This document shows positions 38,412 through 47,906 of a DNA stretch of 64,000 nt, one piece after another. Made by a program: the position numbers and the translations under genes. This DNA comes from Escherichia boydii (GTDB lineage: Bacteria > Pseudomonadota > Gammaproteobacteria > Enterobacterales > Enterobacteriaceae). Each line of letters opens with the position of its first letter. Within the stretch, counting starts at the first letter, position 1. Location of the stretch: contig CP169086.1 in the NCBI GenBank assembly GCA_041890495.1, positions 62,001 to 126,000 on the forward strand. The letters are read 5' to 3'. The notes beneath the pieces are model-generated. The model did no database searches and was not told where the DNA came from. It was given only the letters and a program-made list of their open reading frames with translations.

Positions 38412-38445
38412 AAACCAGATGTCTCATAAGAATCTGGTTTTTTAT
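38412..38445 (+). terminator. Rho-independent terminator of the trhALEKBVC operon
   Basis: A 9-bp perfect stem (AAACCAGAT/ATCTGGTTT) with an 11-nt loop and a T-rich tail, 27 bp past trhC. Confidence 0.75.
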
Positions 38446-39260
38446 TGTATGCCTTAAGTAAACAAATGAGGTTGTGACTTAATGAGTTCATCACTGTGCT
38501 GCAAGTTTTGGTTTTCTAATTAATGTGGCGTAAAAACAGTGACATAAATACAAATCGCAGTTAGGTTGTGTACGCATTAAGTAAACAAAATTTATAACTT
38601 CAATACTGACATTTAAGATGAAAATCACGTAAATTACATTTTTGTTTACCAAAGGTAATCAAAGGAGCGCGGCATTATTAGTGAAAACAGATCACTGGTG
38701 TCATATTGCATACAAAACTTAATATCCTTTAATCATTCATCTAAAAGTTTATTATTAACGATTTGGTTTATGAAAATTTATCCAATTTGCTCACCGAAGA
38801 CTTTTAACTTATTTAACCCCCTTTATCGCCAATCTGTGATTTTCTAATGTTAGCCTACAGTTCTAGGGCCCTTGCTCCCATGATGCGAATCCTGCCACCT
38901 AATAAAGATTAACGCCTCATTCCTGTATGCCGGTCTTACGACGCCAGTGCACGGACTATTTTTGGTCATCACAAGGACAGGCGGGAGATTTAATCAGGGC
39001 GTGGTGTTGCTGAGCAGCAGCTGCGGCACTGTAAGCCGAAGGCGGAATTAACTCCTTTATCACCATCTGGGGACGTCATTATGGGTAGCCCTTTTAACTT
39101 GCTCAGGACCATTAAGCTAAAATTCCGGATAGCGATTGACGTAAGATTTAGGCTAAGCAGGTAAAGTGATCCCCGCTCCCGGGGTGACAACTTTATACAA
39201 AAGGCCGAGCGGAAGATTGTCCTTAGGGAATATTTCTTTAACACAGCACGGGCACTTACT
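38446..39260. other. AT-rich non-coding stretch with GTAAACAAA boxes and degenerate repeat units
   Basis: No gene is seen. TTAAGTAAACAAA occurs at 38454 and 38577, and its core GTAAACAAA also at 38641 (inverted). A further copy lies at 41369-41377, so these boxes flank the large repeat array. Degenerate copies of the array motif occur near 38813 and 39045, and a second module (ACGTCATTATGGGTAG) near 39072. Confidence 0.5.
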
Positions 39261-41060
39261 CACGCTGCCGGATTTAACCCCCTTAATCGCCAAACTGGTG
39301 TTCTGTCCTCATGCAGGCCTTCAGTTCTGAGCTGGGTTGCTATCAATTGCTCCCATAATGCGAAATGTACCTGCTGATACAAACTAACGTCGTATTCCTG
39401 TATGCCGGTCTGCCGACACCAGTGCTCGGGCTATTTTCGGTCATAACAAGACCTGGCGAGAGATTTAATCAGGGCGTGGTGTGACTGAGCAGCAGCTGGG
39501 GCACTGTTATCCGCTTGCAGATTTAACCCCCTTAATCGCCACACTGGTGTTCTGTCCTCATGCAGGCCTTCAGTTCTGAGCTGGGTTGCTACCACTTGCT
39601 CCCATAATGCGAAATGTACCTGCTGATACAAATTAACGTCGTATTCCTGTATGCCGGTCTGCCGACACCAGTGCATGGGCGATTTCCGACGATCTCAAGA
39701 ACATATGGGAGATTATATCAGGGAGAGTAGTATGCCTGAGCAGCATCTGAAGGCACTGTCAGCCGCTGTCAGATTTAACCCCCTTAATCGCCATCTCAAG
39801 ACGTCATTATGGGTAGTCCTTTTAACTTTCTAAGGACCATTAAGCTTAAACTCCGTTTAGAGAATGACGTAAGATTTAGGCTAAGCAGGTTAAGTGATCC
39901 CCGCTCCCGGGTTGAACACTTTATTCATCGTACGAGCGAAAGATTGTCCTTCGGGAAATATTTCTTATACACCGCTCGGGCACTTACAGCCACTGGCGGA
40001 TTTAACCCCCTTAATCGCCAAACTGGGGTACTGTCCTGATGCTGGCCTTCAGTTCTGGGCTGGGTGGCTATCACATGCTCCCCTAATGCGAAATGTGTCT
40101 GCTGATACAGATTAACGTCATTTTCCTGCGTGCCGGTCTGCCGAAACCAGTGCACGGCCTTTTTTCGGTCATTACATTACCGGGCAGGAGATTTTATCAG
40201 GGCGTGGTGTTACTGAGCAGGAGCTGGGGCACTATCAGCAGCTTGCATATTTAACTCCCTTAATCGCCAAACTGGGATTCTGTTCTGATGTTGACCTTCC
40301 TTTCTGGGCGGGGTTCGATTTGCTAACACTTACTCCCATGATACGAAATGTGCCTGCTGATGCAGATTAAAGCTACATTACTGCATACCGGTCTGCCGAC
40401 ACCGGTGCATGGGCGATTTCCGACGATCTCAAGAACATATGGGAGATTATATCAGGGAGAGTAGTATGCCTGATCAGCATCTGAAGGCATTGTCAGCCGC
40501 TGTCTGATTTAACCCCCTTAATCGCCAAACTGGTGTTCTGTCCTCATGCTGGCCTTCAGTTCTGGGCTGGGTTGCTATCTCTTGCTCCCATAATGCGAAA
40601 TGTACCTGCTGATACAGATTAACGTCATATTCCTGTATGCCGGTCTGCCGACACCAGTGCTTGGGCTATTTTCGGTCATAACAAGACCTGGCGAGAGATT
40701 TACTCAGGGCGTGGTGTGACTGAGCAGCAGCTGGGGCACTGTCATCCGCTTGCAAATTTAACCCCTTAATCGCCAAACTTGGGTTTTGTCCTGATGTTGG
40801 ACTTCCGTTCTGGGCTGGGTGGCTATCACATGCTCCCCTAATGCGAAATGTGTCTGCTGATACAGATTAACGTCATTTTCCTGCGTGCCGGTCTGCCGAC
40901 ACCAGTGCACGGGCTTTTTTCGGTCCTTACAATACCGGGCAGGAGATTTAATCAGGGCGTGGTGTGACTGAGCAGCAGCTGGGACACTGTCAGCCGCTGG
41001 CAGATTTAACCCCCTTAATCGCCACACTGGGGTTGTCTCCTGAAGTTGGGTTTCAGTTCT
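39260..41060. repeat. Eight tandem repeats of about 249 bp upstream of parAB
   Basis: The anchor TTTAACCCCCTTAATCGCCA, exact or nearly so, starts at 39273, 39522, 39774, 40001, 40250, 40508, 40757 and 41005. Most steps are 248-252 bp. Each unit also contains CCAGTTCTG-like, TGCTCCCATAATGCGAAATG and CGGTCTGCCGACACCAGTGC segments. One unit (39774-40001) has its middle replaced by another module also seen at 39072. Open frames within are short and not conserved between units. The position between the transfer operon and parA suggests a centromere or incompatibility locus. Confidence 0.8.
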
Positions 41061-41364
41061 GGGCTAGGTTGCTAACTCTGCTCCCATAATTCGTAGTGGG
41101 CCTACTCAAGAGATTAACACCTCATATCTTTAGACTGGACTGACGACAACGATTCACAGTTAGGAAACGTAAATCAGCACACCGGTGAGATAGATTTTAG
41201 GGTCTAAGCAAGAAATAGGGTAGGCGTGAAGATTCATTAATGGAGCTCAAAACGTCAAAGCGTAGAGAAGTCGACAAGAATCGTGGTTTAAAAAGATTGA
41301 GCATTAGGTATGGACTAGAGAGTCTGAGCTCTCATCTGCAAGTTAAGCTCACAAAAAATCATAA

Positions 41365-41497
41365 AAAAGTAAACAAACATTAGCTTAGGATTGAAACAAA
41401 GGATAGAATTGTACGTATAACAATGAAATGGACGCATTATGCGTAAAGTTTACATATATGCGTAAAAGTCGGTTTTCAGTGCAAAAAGGTCATAACC
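41365..41497 (+). promoter_or_regulatory. parAB operator: parA promoter/operator region
   Basis: Just before parA lie GTAAACAAA (41369-41377), two direct copies of ATGCGTAAA (41439 and 41458, about 20 bp apart) and a weak -35/-10-like pair (TTGAAA 41391, TATAAC 41416, spacing 19). ParA has an N-terminal DNA-binding region of the type that represses its own operon, so the ATGCGTAAA pair is a candidate operator. Confidence 0.4.
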
Positions 41498-42751
41498 ATG
41501 AATTTACTTGAAAAGATCGCCCTCGTTGGTCAGCGCATGAAAAGCGAGCAGATTTCTCTTAAGGAATCTCTGATGGCTTCATCAAGAGTATCTGTTTCTG
41601 ATGATAGTGTTGATGGTGTTGATAGACTGATCTACAACCACTGTTTAAATAAAAAAAATCTCTCTGATTTTTTTGGGAAGTCACGAGTAACGTTCAATAA
41701 AATACTTTCGGACTTAGAAGAAAAAGAACTTGTTGGTGCACCTATTTATCAAAACAAAAATCATCTTTACACCCGCTGGGATGTTCAAAAAATAATGGAT
41801 GCCCTGGGTTATCCCAAGTACCGCGATCATTACTTTAGCAGAGCTATTGTTACTCAGAATCATAAAGGCGGTACCGGGAAAAGCACTACATCTGTAGCTT
41901 TAGCAGTAGCAGCTGCTTTAGATCTACAACTCAATGCACGTGTATTAATGATCGAATGGGACCCACAAGGTTCGATTGGAAGCAGCATGATTCAAAGTGT
42001 CTCAGAAGATGATGTCTTCCTTACAGCAATTGATGCAATCCTTGGAATTTATGAAGAAAATTCTGAGTATAAAAAATATTTAGATTCAGGATTCTCTGAA
42101 GAAGAAATCATCACTAATATGCCTTTTTCAACGCATCTGCCAAACTTGGACGTGATAACGGCATTTCCGACAGATGCTCGTTTTAAAGATAAATACTGGC
42201 AATGTTCTAGAGAAGAACGAACGTCTTTGTTACTACGTTTCAAGGAAGTTATCTTACCGGTACTGAAGCAGAACTATGATTTGATTATTATAGACACTCC
42301 ACCTGAAGATTCACCTTTGATCTGGGCTGCTGACGAAGCGGCCGATGGGATTCTTGTCGCAGTGTCACCACGTGAATATGATTACGCCTCTACTACAGAC
42401 TTCATGCTTACAATAAGTGAAAGGTTTAAACAATCACCAAGTAAGGGCGATAATTTAAAATGGTTCAAAGTTCTTGCTGTAAATGTTGATGACAAAAGTC
42501 CATATGAAAGAATAGTTTTGGATAAATTAATCAGAACTGTTCAGGACCTTTTGATGTCCGCTAACATAAAAAATTCTGAAGCATTTAAGGCAGCTGCTTC
42601 CAAAGGGCGTACAGTGCTTGATATCAAAAAATCAGAGGAACTTTGTTCCGCAAAGCAACTTGATGTCGCAGAAGAATCTGTATTACAGGTATATCAGCAA
42701 TTTATAAATGAAATAAAAAGTTTTTCAGCTAAGCAAGGAGTTAACGCATGA
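41498..42751 (+). CDS. parA: Partition ATPase ParA (type Ia)
   Basis: A 417-residue ParA. The N-terminal ~115 residues contain a helix-turn-helix-like region (LSDFFGKSRVTFNKILSDL), as in the P1 group, which represses its own promoter. The deviant Walker A reads KGGTGKSTT (about residues 123-131), with LIIIDTPP and WDPQGS motifs downstream. It moves plasmid copies apart on the nucleoid. AAGGTC precedes the ATG. Its stop overlaps parB by 4 bp. Confidence 0.93.
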   Translation: MNLLEKIALVGQRMKSEQISLKESLMASSRVSVSDDSVDGVDRLIYNHCLNKKNLSDFFGKSRVTFNKILSDLEEKELVGAPIYQNKNHLYTRWDVQKIMDALGYPKYRDHYFSRAIVTQNHKGGTGKSTTSVALAVAAALDLQLNARVLMIEWDPQGSIGSSMIQSVSEDDVFLTAIDAILGIYEENSEYKKYLDSGFSEEEIITNMPFSTHLPNLDVITAFPTDARFKDKYWQCSREERTSLLLRFKEVILPVLKQNYDLIIIDTPPEDSPLIWAADEAADGILVAVSPREYDYASTTDFMLTISERFKQSPSKGDNLKWFKVLAVNVDDKSPYERIVLDKLIRTVQDLLMSANIKNSEAFKAAASKGRTVLDIKKSEELCSAKQLDVAEESVLQVYQQFINEIKSFSAKQGVNA

Positions 42752-43752
42752 GCGATGAGCAACATATCGGGAATGATAAATCTCGATATTTAAACGCACC
42801 AAAGCGGACAGAAGTCGGTCACCGTTCAGGTCTTGCGGGTTTGAAAACAGCACCTCGCATAAAAAAGTTATTCACTCTTCATAAGGGCCGAAGACTTGAA
42901 GCGGAACATGTGATTGTTCCAGCCCAGAGAGTGGAGAAGGAGACCTTAGTCCATCCAGCAAACCCACGAAATCAAGAAGCCCTTACAGATTATTCTGTTA
43001 GAGATATTCTTAAGCAGATTGAAGAAAGAGGGGTCGATACCGAAGGGATCGCTGTAAAAAGAGATGGGGTTTATTTATTAATAGAAGGAAGTCGCAGACG
43101 TTTCTGCTGTATAAAGGCAGAAAAGGATCTTCCCCTGTGGGTACTTCCGGATGAACTAACCGAAGATGATATAAATTCAATTATATCCGCAGCACAAACA
43201 TCTCGAAAATTTTCATATAGAGAAGTTGGGTTTCAATTTATCAAGAAAATGGAAGAAAAGGGATTTTCTACTAATGAAGAACTCGCAGCATATCTTGGGA
43301 TTAGTCATGTATCGGTAGCCAAAAGAATCCAGGCGGCCCGTATTGACGAAACATTGATCTCTTTATTCCCGGATTATGAAGGAATACCGAACTCCTATTA
43401 TAGTCGCTTGTCTCGTTTACAGAAATATGTGCAAAAGAATCTATTTCCTTTAGATGAAGTAATAGATAATGTTAAAGAGGAAACAAAAGATTTAGACATT
43501 GGAGATCTCCAAGTTGCCCAAAAAGTTGTAATGGAGAAAATCACACAATCTGTGGAAAGTGTTTGTGAAAAATCTTATTCCACAAAATGGGAAACAAGTG
43601 ATCTTATTACTTTTGATAACAAAGATAAGTATGCAAGAATCAGTAAAAACAATACTGGAAGAAAAATTCGCATTGAATTCAATAGGATAAATGCGGGTTT
43701 TATTAAGGAGCTAGAGGAGTTCATAAAAGAAAAATTAAAAGTATCAGAATAA
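42748..43752 (+). CDS. parB: Centromere-binding protein ParB
   Basis: A 334-residue ParB: an N-terminal segment for ParA contact, the ParB box in variant form (LLIEGSRRRFCCIKAE), and a helix-turn-helix (NEELAAYLGISHVSVAKRIQ, about residues 173-192). A C-terminal dimer domain follows. It is translationally coupled to parA. Its centromere is not identified here; the 249-bp array upstream and the dispersed palindrome are both candidates. Confidence 0.92.
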   Translation: MSDEQHIGNDKSRYLNAPKRTEVGHRSGLAGLKTAPRIKKLFTLHKGRRLEAEHVIVPAQRVEKETLVHPANPRNQEALTDYSVRDILKQIEERGVDTEGIAVKRDGVYLLIEGSRRRFCCIKAEKDLPLWVLPDELTEDDINSIISAAQTSRKFSYREVGFQFIKKMEEKGFSTNEELAAYLGISHVSVAKRIQAARIDETLISLFPDYEGIPNSYYSRLSRLQKYVQKNLFPLDEVIDNVKEETKDLDIGDLQVAQKVVMEKITQSVESVCEKSYSTKWETSDLITFDNKDKYARISKNNTGRKIRIEFNRINAGFIKELEEFIKEKLKVSE

Positions 43753-43757
43753 ATATT

Positions 43758-43782
43758 GAACTGCATCTTTATGATGCAGTTC
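43758..43782. terminator. Hairpin between convergent genes
   Basis: A perfect 10-bp stem (GAACTGCATC/GATGCAGTTC) with a 5-nt loop, 6 bp after parB, between convergent parB and the 43814 gene. T runs on both sides are weak, so it may be a bidirectional terminator or a simple inverted repeat. Confidence 0.55.
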
Positions 43783-43813
43783 ATATGATTTATATTTTTA
43801 ATTTCTTGTTATA

Positions 43814-44203
43814 TTAATATGGGGTGTGCGCAGGTTCAGACATATAAGGTCTTAGTTCTATATGAACAGAAGCGCCATTCCCATCATTTACTACGTTTAA
43901 AGGTGCTTTGCCCGGCAATGACATAGTTGCAACGTCAGGTCCAGAAACAGCAAAATTATTTTCTGCTGAAGGCATTACTGTAAAAATCTTTATAGCAACA
44001 TTTTCATGTCTAAATAAAGAAATCCCAAAAGTAGAACCAGCTTCGGTATTGCTCACGTCCACAACCACAGGGGTTTTTCCTAGATATTCATTAGTTAGTA
44101 TGTTTTTTACTAATGCCCCTTCCGGGACAGTATAGATACGGTAGGGATATGCTAAAACTGAGTGACAAAAACATAATAAAATAACAATTAATGTTTTTTT
44201 CAT
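43814..44203 (-). CDS. Exported protein with PEGA-like segment, 129 aa
   Basis: A signal peptide (about 18 residues, ending VLA) is followed by YTVPEGALVKNILTNEYLGK and TPVVVDVSN, which resembles a PEGA domain, a small surface-layer-type fold. It is last in the four-gene operon 46494-43814 and overlaps the upstream lipoprotein gene by 4 bp. The function is unknown. Confidence 0.6.
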   Translation of the reverse strand: MKKTLIVILLCFCHSVLAYPYRIYTVPEGALVKNILTNEYLGKTPVVVDVSNTEAGSTFGISLFRHENVAIKIFTVMPSAENNFAVSGPDVATMSLPGKAPLNVVNDGNGASVHIELRPYMSEPAHTPY

Positions 44204-44721
44204 AGATTATCCTCATTCAAAAATAAAAGATATAACTCTTGAAAATCGTGGTTATTAATTAGGTCCGCTTTTCCGGGGAAATCGTAACTAACGGAAAATA
44301 AAAGAGAAAGCGAATCTTTTCCTTTTGCTTTGGGAGAGATTCTGCTAAAAGCACGGTTAATAAACATAAGTTGATCTTCATTGTTGAAGCAAAGTCCAAG
44401 CATTCCAACCGTAGGAACTACGAATGTGCTTACGCTGCCTGGGGGCAAAAGTTGCTTACTACGGGCATTGTAAGCACAACGACTACCACCTAGCGTTAGG
44501 CCTGAAAGCTCAATAAAACTTCTGGTTCCATTCTTGGCGACAAGCCAAACATCAGTTCCTGAACTTTCGACACGTAAAGTAACTTTTCCGTCAGTAAAGG
44601 CCTCACTTTTATTGTATAGAATAGGGTCAAAACCAACTGTCGGGAGTTCTTCGATTTTACTTTCTACTGACTGACAACCAGTCAGTAATGCAAACAATAA
44701 AAGTGTGATAACTTTAATCAT
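44200..44721 (-). CDS. Lipoprotein, 173 aa
   Basis: The N-terminus ends in a lipobox LLTGC with the Cys at residue 16. The rest is beta-rich, with two Cys residues (SRCAYN, LGLCFN). No family is recognised. It overlaps both neighbours (8 and 4 bp). An AAAGTAACTTT palindrome lies within it at 44576-44586. Confidence 0.65.
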   Translation of the reverse strand: MIKVITLLLFALLTGCQSVESKIEELPTVGFDPILYNKSEAFTDGKVTLRVESSGTDVWLVAKNGTRSFIELSGLTLGGSRCAYNARSKQLLPPGSVSTFVVPTVGMLGLCFNNEDQLMFINRAFSRISPKAKGKDSLSLLFSVSYDFPGKADLINNHDFQELYLLFLNEDNL

Positions 44722-45550
44722 CCCGCTTCCTTAGATTGTTTTTGGCGCTGGTTATAAAAGATAATGATTCACCGGGGTAGAGAATTGTTTCTTTCGTCCA
44801 ATAACCATAACCACCGAGGATATCTTTTCTTTTCTCAATATAAACCGGTTCAGAAAATTCTAAATGTTGATATTTCGGAAGAGATAAGATTTTATATTTT
44901 ACTTGTCCAACTAAGAGGTAATTCTTCTCTTTAGGATTGATGGTTACTGAATTACCAACACTTTGAGGTATGTTAAGTTTTTTTATATTTAGATCAGAAT
45001 CGTCAGGAACGGACACTTGATCATTAGATGTCTTTCCGGGAAGAGTAAACCCTTTACCCTGATCCGGTCCAAAGATGGCAATTACATCTTTGTTGTTTCT
45101 TGTGATCGAAACGATAGCCTGAAGGGGCGTATTAGCAAGGTCATTTATAAACGATATAGTTAGACTTGATTTAGGCTCGACCCAAACAATGCTTTTTCCG
45201 GATGTGCCTTCGCTTAATGCAATTTTTTCATTTAGTAAGATTTTATTTTTGGCAATGATATTATACTCAAGTTTCGGTATCACCATTAAAAGTGATTCTT
45301 TATTTGAAACATTCATGATTTCTAAGAAATTGGTTTTGGTCATGCTGGTCTTTAGAACAGGCCTATATTTACCATTTATAAACCACCTTCCGTTTATAAG
45401 CTCCGCTTTAGCAGATATAAGTGAATCACTTTTCTGAGCGGCAGAAGAAAAAGCATCTTTTCTTTGCTCTTTCTCTTGATGTGGTGCAGCTGCTGCGTGA
45501 AGATGCAAAAGTAATGTTGAAATTGAGATAATCTTCCATTTTATCTTCAT
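44714..45550 (-). CDS. Exported protein, 278 aa
   Basis: A signal peptide ends near AAAAP. The body is predicted beta-rich, in two parts, and looks a little like periplasmic chaperone or TraK-type folds (FLEIMNVSNKESLLMVIPKL, WVEPKSSLTISF), but no family match is clear. It overlaps its neighbours by 4 and 8 bp within the operon. Confidence 0.6.
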   Translation of the reverse strand: MKIKWKIISISTLLLHLHAAAAPHQEKEQRKDAFSSAAQKSDSLISAKAELINGRWFINGKYRPVLKTSMTKTNFLEIMNVSNKESLLMVIPKLEYNIIAKNKILLNEKIALSEGTSGKSIVWVEPKSSLTISFINDLANTPLQAIVSITRNNKDVIAIFGPDQGKGFTLPGKTSNDQVSVPDDSDLNIKKLNIPQSVGNSVTINPKEKNYLLVGQVKYKILSLPKYQHLEFSEPVYIEKRKDILGGYGYWTKETILYPGESLSFITSAKNNLRKRDD

Positions 45551-46494
45551 CTTGTTACCTCAATGTTGTTTTCAATCGAATCGAGTTCTAAAGGATAGGT
45601 TTTAAGTGAATAAAACTTGTTTGTTGTTTGTATTAGCTGATGACACAATAAAACTGGATTGTTCTTCATGATTATTTCTACTAATGTAAGTGCTGGTGAG
45701 TCAGTTGGCGGTATACCCGGAGCAACTATTACCTGGTCTTCTAATTTTGACATATAGAGTGATCCAGTATTTATATGTAAACAATTACCGATCAGTACTG
45801 GAAGATTGTTTTGAGTACGACCATGGGCTTTTCGAATGCTGCTTACAGGATTCCTACCTAGGATCATAAGGTTGACGTCATTTATCATCATTGGTATTAC
45901 GGCATGGTCCATACCGAATAGAAACTGGCTCTGAAAAATATTCACATTGGCATAGTTGAATGCTTGTAGCGCATTATAAGTATCAGTGAATGATGTGCGG
46001 ATAGGGGCGTAATCAGAAGGGCAAACCCCAATTTTTATATCGCCTTTGAGTAAAATCTGCATCATCGTACCAAGCTGGGTATTAAGAAGTTTTTTTACCT
46101 CTTCCTCTAAATAGTAACGATTCACAGCTTTATGCCACTTTCCGCCCATTACACACCATCTCTCATTGAGGTATGTGCTGGGGTAAAATGTTCTCCGGTC
46201 TTTGTTTAATGGTAACAATTTTTTTAACATTTCTTCTCCGGCTCCGGCAGCTGAGAAATGCCTCACAAAACGTCCATCGAAAAAGCCACTGTTTATCGCC
46301 TTCATCAACTCTATGGGTTCCGGCCCATAGTCAAACAAATTTCCAGTAGAGAAAATTACTATCTCTTCTTCTGGCTTCGTAACTGATTGAATCAAGTTGC
46401 ACAGCGCAGAGTAATGTCCATGAGGATCTGCCAGAAAGAAAATCCTTCCCGAGAAGTTTGTAAGGTCTATAGTTTGGACGTGCTCAGCTGCCAT
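45547..46494 (-). CDS. Degenerate metallophosphoesterase-like protein, 315 aa
   Basis: The sequence follows the lambda/PPP phosphatase plan: DPHGHY (D23, H25), then STGNLFDYGPEP where the family has GDLVDRGP, then SAAGAGEEM where it has RGNHE.M, and later ILGRNPV where it has GHTPV, and NTGSLY. Thus the first D.H is kept, but the GD aspartate, the GNH pair and the GHTP histidine are lost. It is probably a non-catalytic relative that binds rather than cuts. There is no signal peptide. It is first in the operon of exported proteins. IncHI trhZ lies near here in R27, but I cannot confirm identity. Confidence 0.65.
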   Translation of the reverse strand: MAAEHVQTIDLTNFSGRIFFLADPHGHYSALCNLIQSVTKPEEEIVIFSTGNLFDYGPEPIELMKAINSGFFDGRFVRHFSAAGAGEEMLKKLLPLNKDRRTFYPSTYLNERWCVMGGKWHKAVNRYYLEEEVKKLLNTQLGTMMQILLKGDIKIGVCPSDYAPIRTSFTDTYNALQAFNYANVNIFQSQFLFGMDHAVIPMMINDVNLMILGRNPVSSIRKAHGRTQNNLPVLIGNCLHINTGSLYMSKLEDQVIVAPGIPPTDSPALTLVEIIMKNNPVLLCHQLIQTTNKFYSLKTYPLELDSIENNIEVTR

Positions 46495-46857
46495 AAATTC
46501 CTCTACGTATGTTTACATCGATGATACGGTATTTCGAGCTATGATTTTTTTACATAAAGGCGTCATTTTGGATTCTAAGCCTAAGGACCTTTGTTACTTA
46601 CTGGTAAAGGCTCCAGTCCTGGCTCTCAAACAGTTCATACTTAGGATGCAAAGTAACTTTCTGATTATAATTGGCTCCTTTATAAACATGTTTACTTCAT
46701 GAATACAGGATATTTAACGGTAATGTATTTAAAATGGAAGGATGCTGAAATAACATAGAGTTACGTATTTTTTTAATAGTGTTGATGTTGATAATAGGTC
46801 ACCATTAATGTATAAAGTTAATATCTAATATGGTCCTATTAATAAAAGAGAGTTTTT
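46495..46857. promoter_or_regulatory. stb promoter region: Divergent control region of stbAB
   Basis: This 363-bp AT-rich spacer lies between the phosphatase-like gene and stbA. It has one AAAGTAACTTT palindrome (46650-46660). An imperfect inverted repeat (AATAGGTCACCATTA at about 46793 and TAATATGGTCCTATT at about 46827) lies just before stbA and could be an operator or part of the StbB-bound centromere. No direct-repeat array is seen. Confidence 0.45.
46650..46660. repeat. Dispersed palindrome AAAGTAACTTT, intergenic
   Basis: Perfect copy about 200 bp upstream of stbA. Confidence 0.7.
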
Positions 46858-47895
46858 ATGGCTGAACTATTAAAATCTGAAAGTCCTGTTTCACAATCAT
46901 TGCAGGATATCACTGAAGCTTTAAAAATCGTTGTCGATGATGGAAGTAAAGCTGCAAAACTGGTTTGTCTTAATGAAAGAAACGAATTAGTTCCCTTACT
47001 CACACAAAATAGTTTTGTTCCAGATTTCCGTGTTCGCCATGAGGGTCTCAATCCTTTTAACTATCTTATTGATGGGCTGGAAAGGTTTTCGCATCACAGC
47101 GAATCTAGTAACTCACTGGAATCGACTGATGTATCTCACCAATACGATGAAATTAGCCGGTTAAATGTTCACCATGCACTTCATGCTTCTGGTTTAGTTC
47201 CTCAGGATGTTCACCTCTTTGTTACTTTACCTCTTAGCCAGTTCTATACTGCTTTAGGGGAAACGAATATTGAAAATATTCAGAGAAAAAAAGATAACCT
47301 GATGAAACCAGTTGAGCGTTATCTTGACGGTAAACGCTATTCTTTTAACGTTTTGTCTGTGACTGTTTTCCCTGAATCTTTACCAGCTGTGACCCGGGCA
47401 GATGAAATTGAGGATATTGCTTCATTTGAATCAAGTTTGGTAATTGATCTTGGTGGTACTACTCTTGATGTTGCAAGTATTACTGGGCAATTAGAACAGA
47501 TTTCGAAAGTAAAAGGTTTTGACCGTATTGGTTGTTCTATTGTTTACGATGAGATCAGCAGGTATCTTGAATCTGAGAAACTGAATACGAGTAATGCTTA
47601 CATTCATCATCTTGTTGATAATCGTCATGATAAATCAGCTTTGAAGGTTGCAGAGGACAAGCGTGACGGTGTTTTTGATGCGGTAAACTCTGCGGTACAG
47701 AAGTTGCAAAGTAAAGTAATCAGAGCGGTTACACAAGTCGAAGAGAGGCCTCATAATGTTTTCCTTGTTGGGGGAGGTTCATATCTCATCGAAACAGCTA
47801 TTCGTAAACATTTTGAAACGGCTAAAGTTATCATGGTAGACAATCCGCAGTTCGCATTATCTTTGGCAATTGCTGATACTATTTATTCAGAATAA
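46858..47895 (+). CDS. stbA: Actin-like partition ATPase StbA (ParM family)
   Basis: The 345-residue protein carries the actin-fold phosphate motif VIDLGGTTLDVAS (about residues 193-205) and the adenosine motif NVFLVGGGSYLI (about 300-311), as in ParM/StbA. It forms filaments that push plasmid copies apart. GAGAG precedes the ATG. It is cotranscribed with stbB, 11 bp downstream. Confidence 0.92.
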   Translation: MAELLKSESPVSQSLQDITEALKIVVDDGSKAAKLVCLNERNELVPLLTQNSFVPDFRVRHEGLNPFNYLIDGLERFSHHSESSNSLESTDVSHQYDEISRLNVHHALHASGLVPQDVHLFVTLPLSQFYTALGETNIENIQRKKDNLMKPVERYLDGKRYSFNVLSVTVFPESLPAVTRADEIEDIASFESSLVIDLGGTTLDVASITGQLEQISKVKGFDRIGCSIVYDEISRYLESEKLNTSNAYIHHLVDNRHDKSALKVAEDKRDGVFDAVNSAVQKLQSKVIRAVTQVEERPHNVFLVGGGSYLIETAIRKHFETAKVIMVDNPQFALSLAIADTIYSE

Positions 47896-47906
47896 TGAGC
47901 TAGAAC

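Noticed and set aside
39260..41060. Group of genes or transposon copies in the 249-bp repeats.
   Set aside because: Short frames (for example 39431-39676 and 40758-41027 on the minus strand) are shifted or broken between units, and no terminal inverted repeats or duplications are seen.
38385..41497. Origin of transfer.
   Set aside because: No relaxase or accessory DNA-processing gene is near, and in IncHI plasmids oriT lies in the other transfer block, outside this window.
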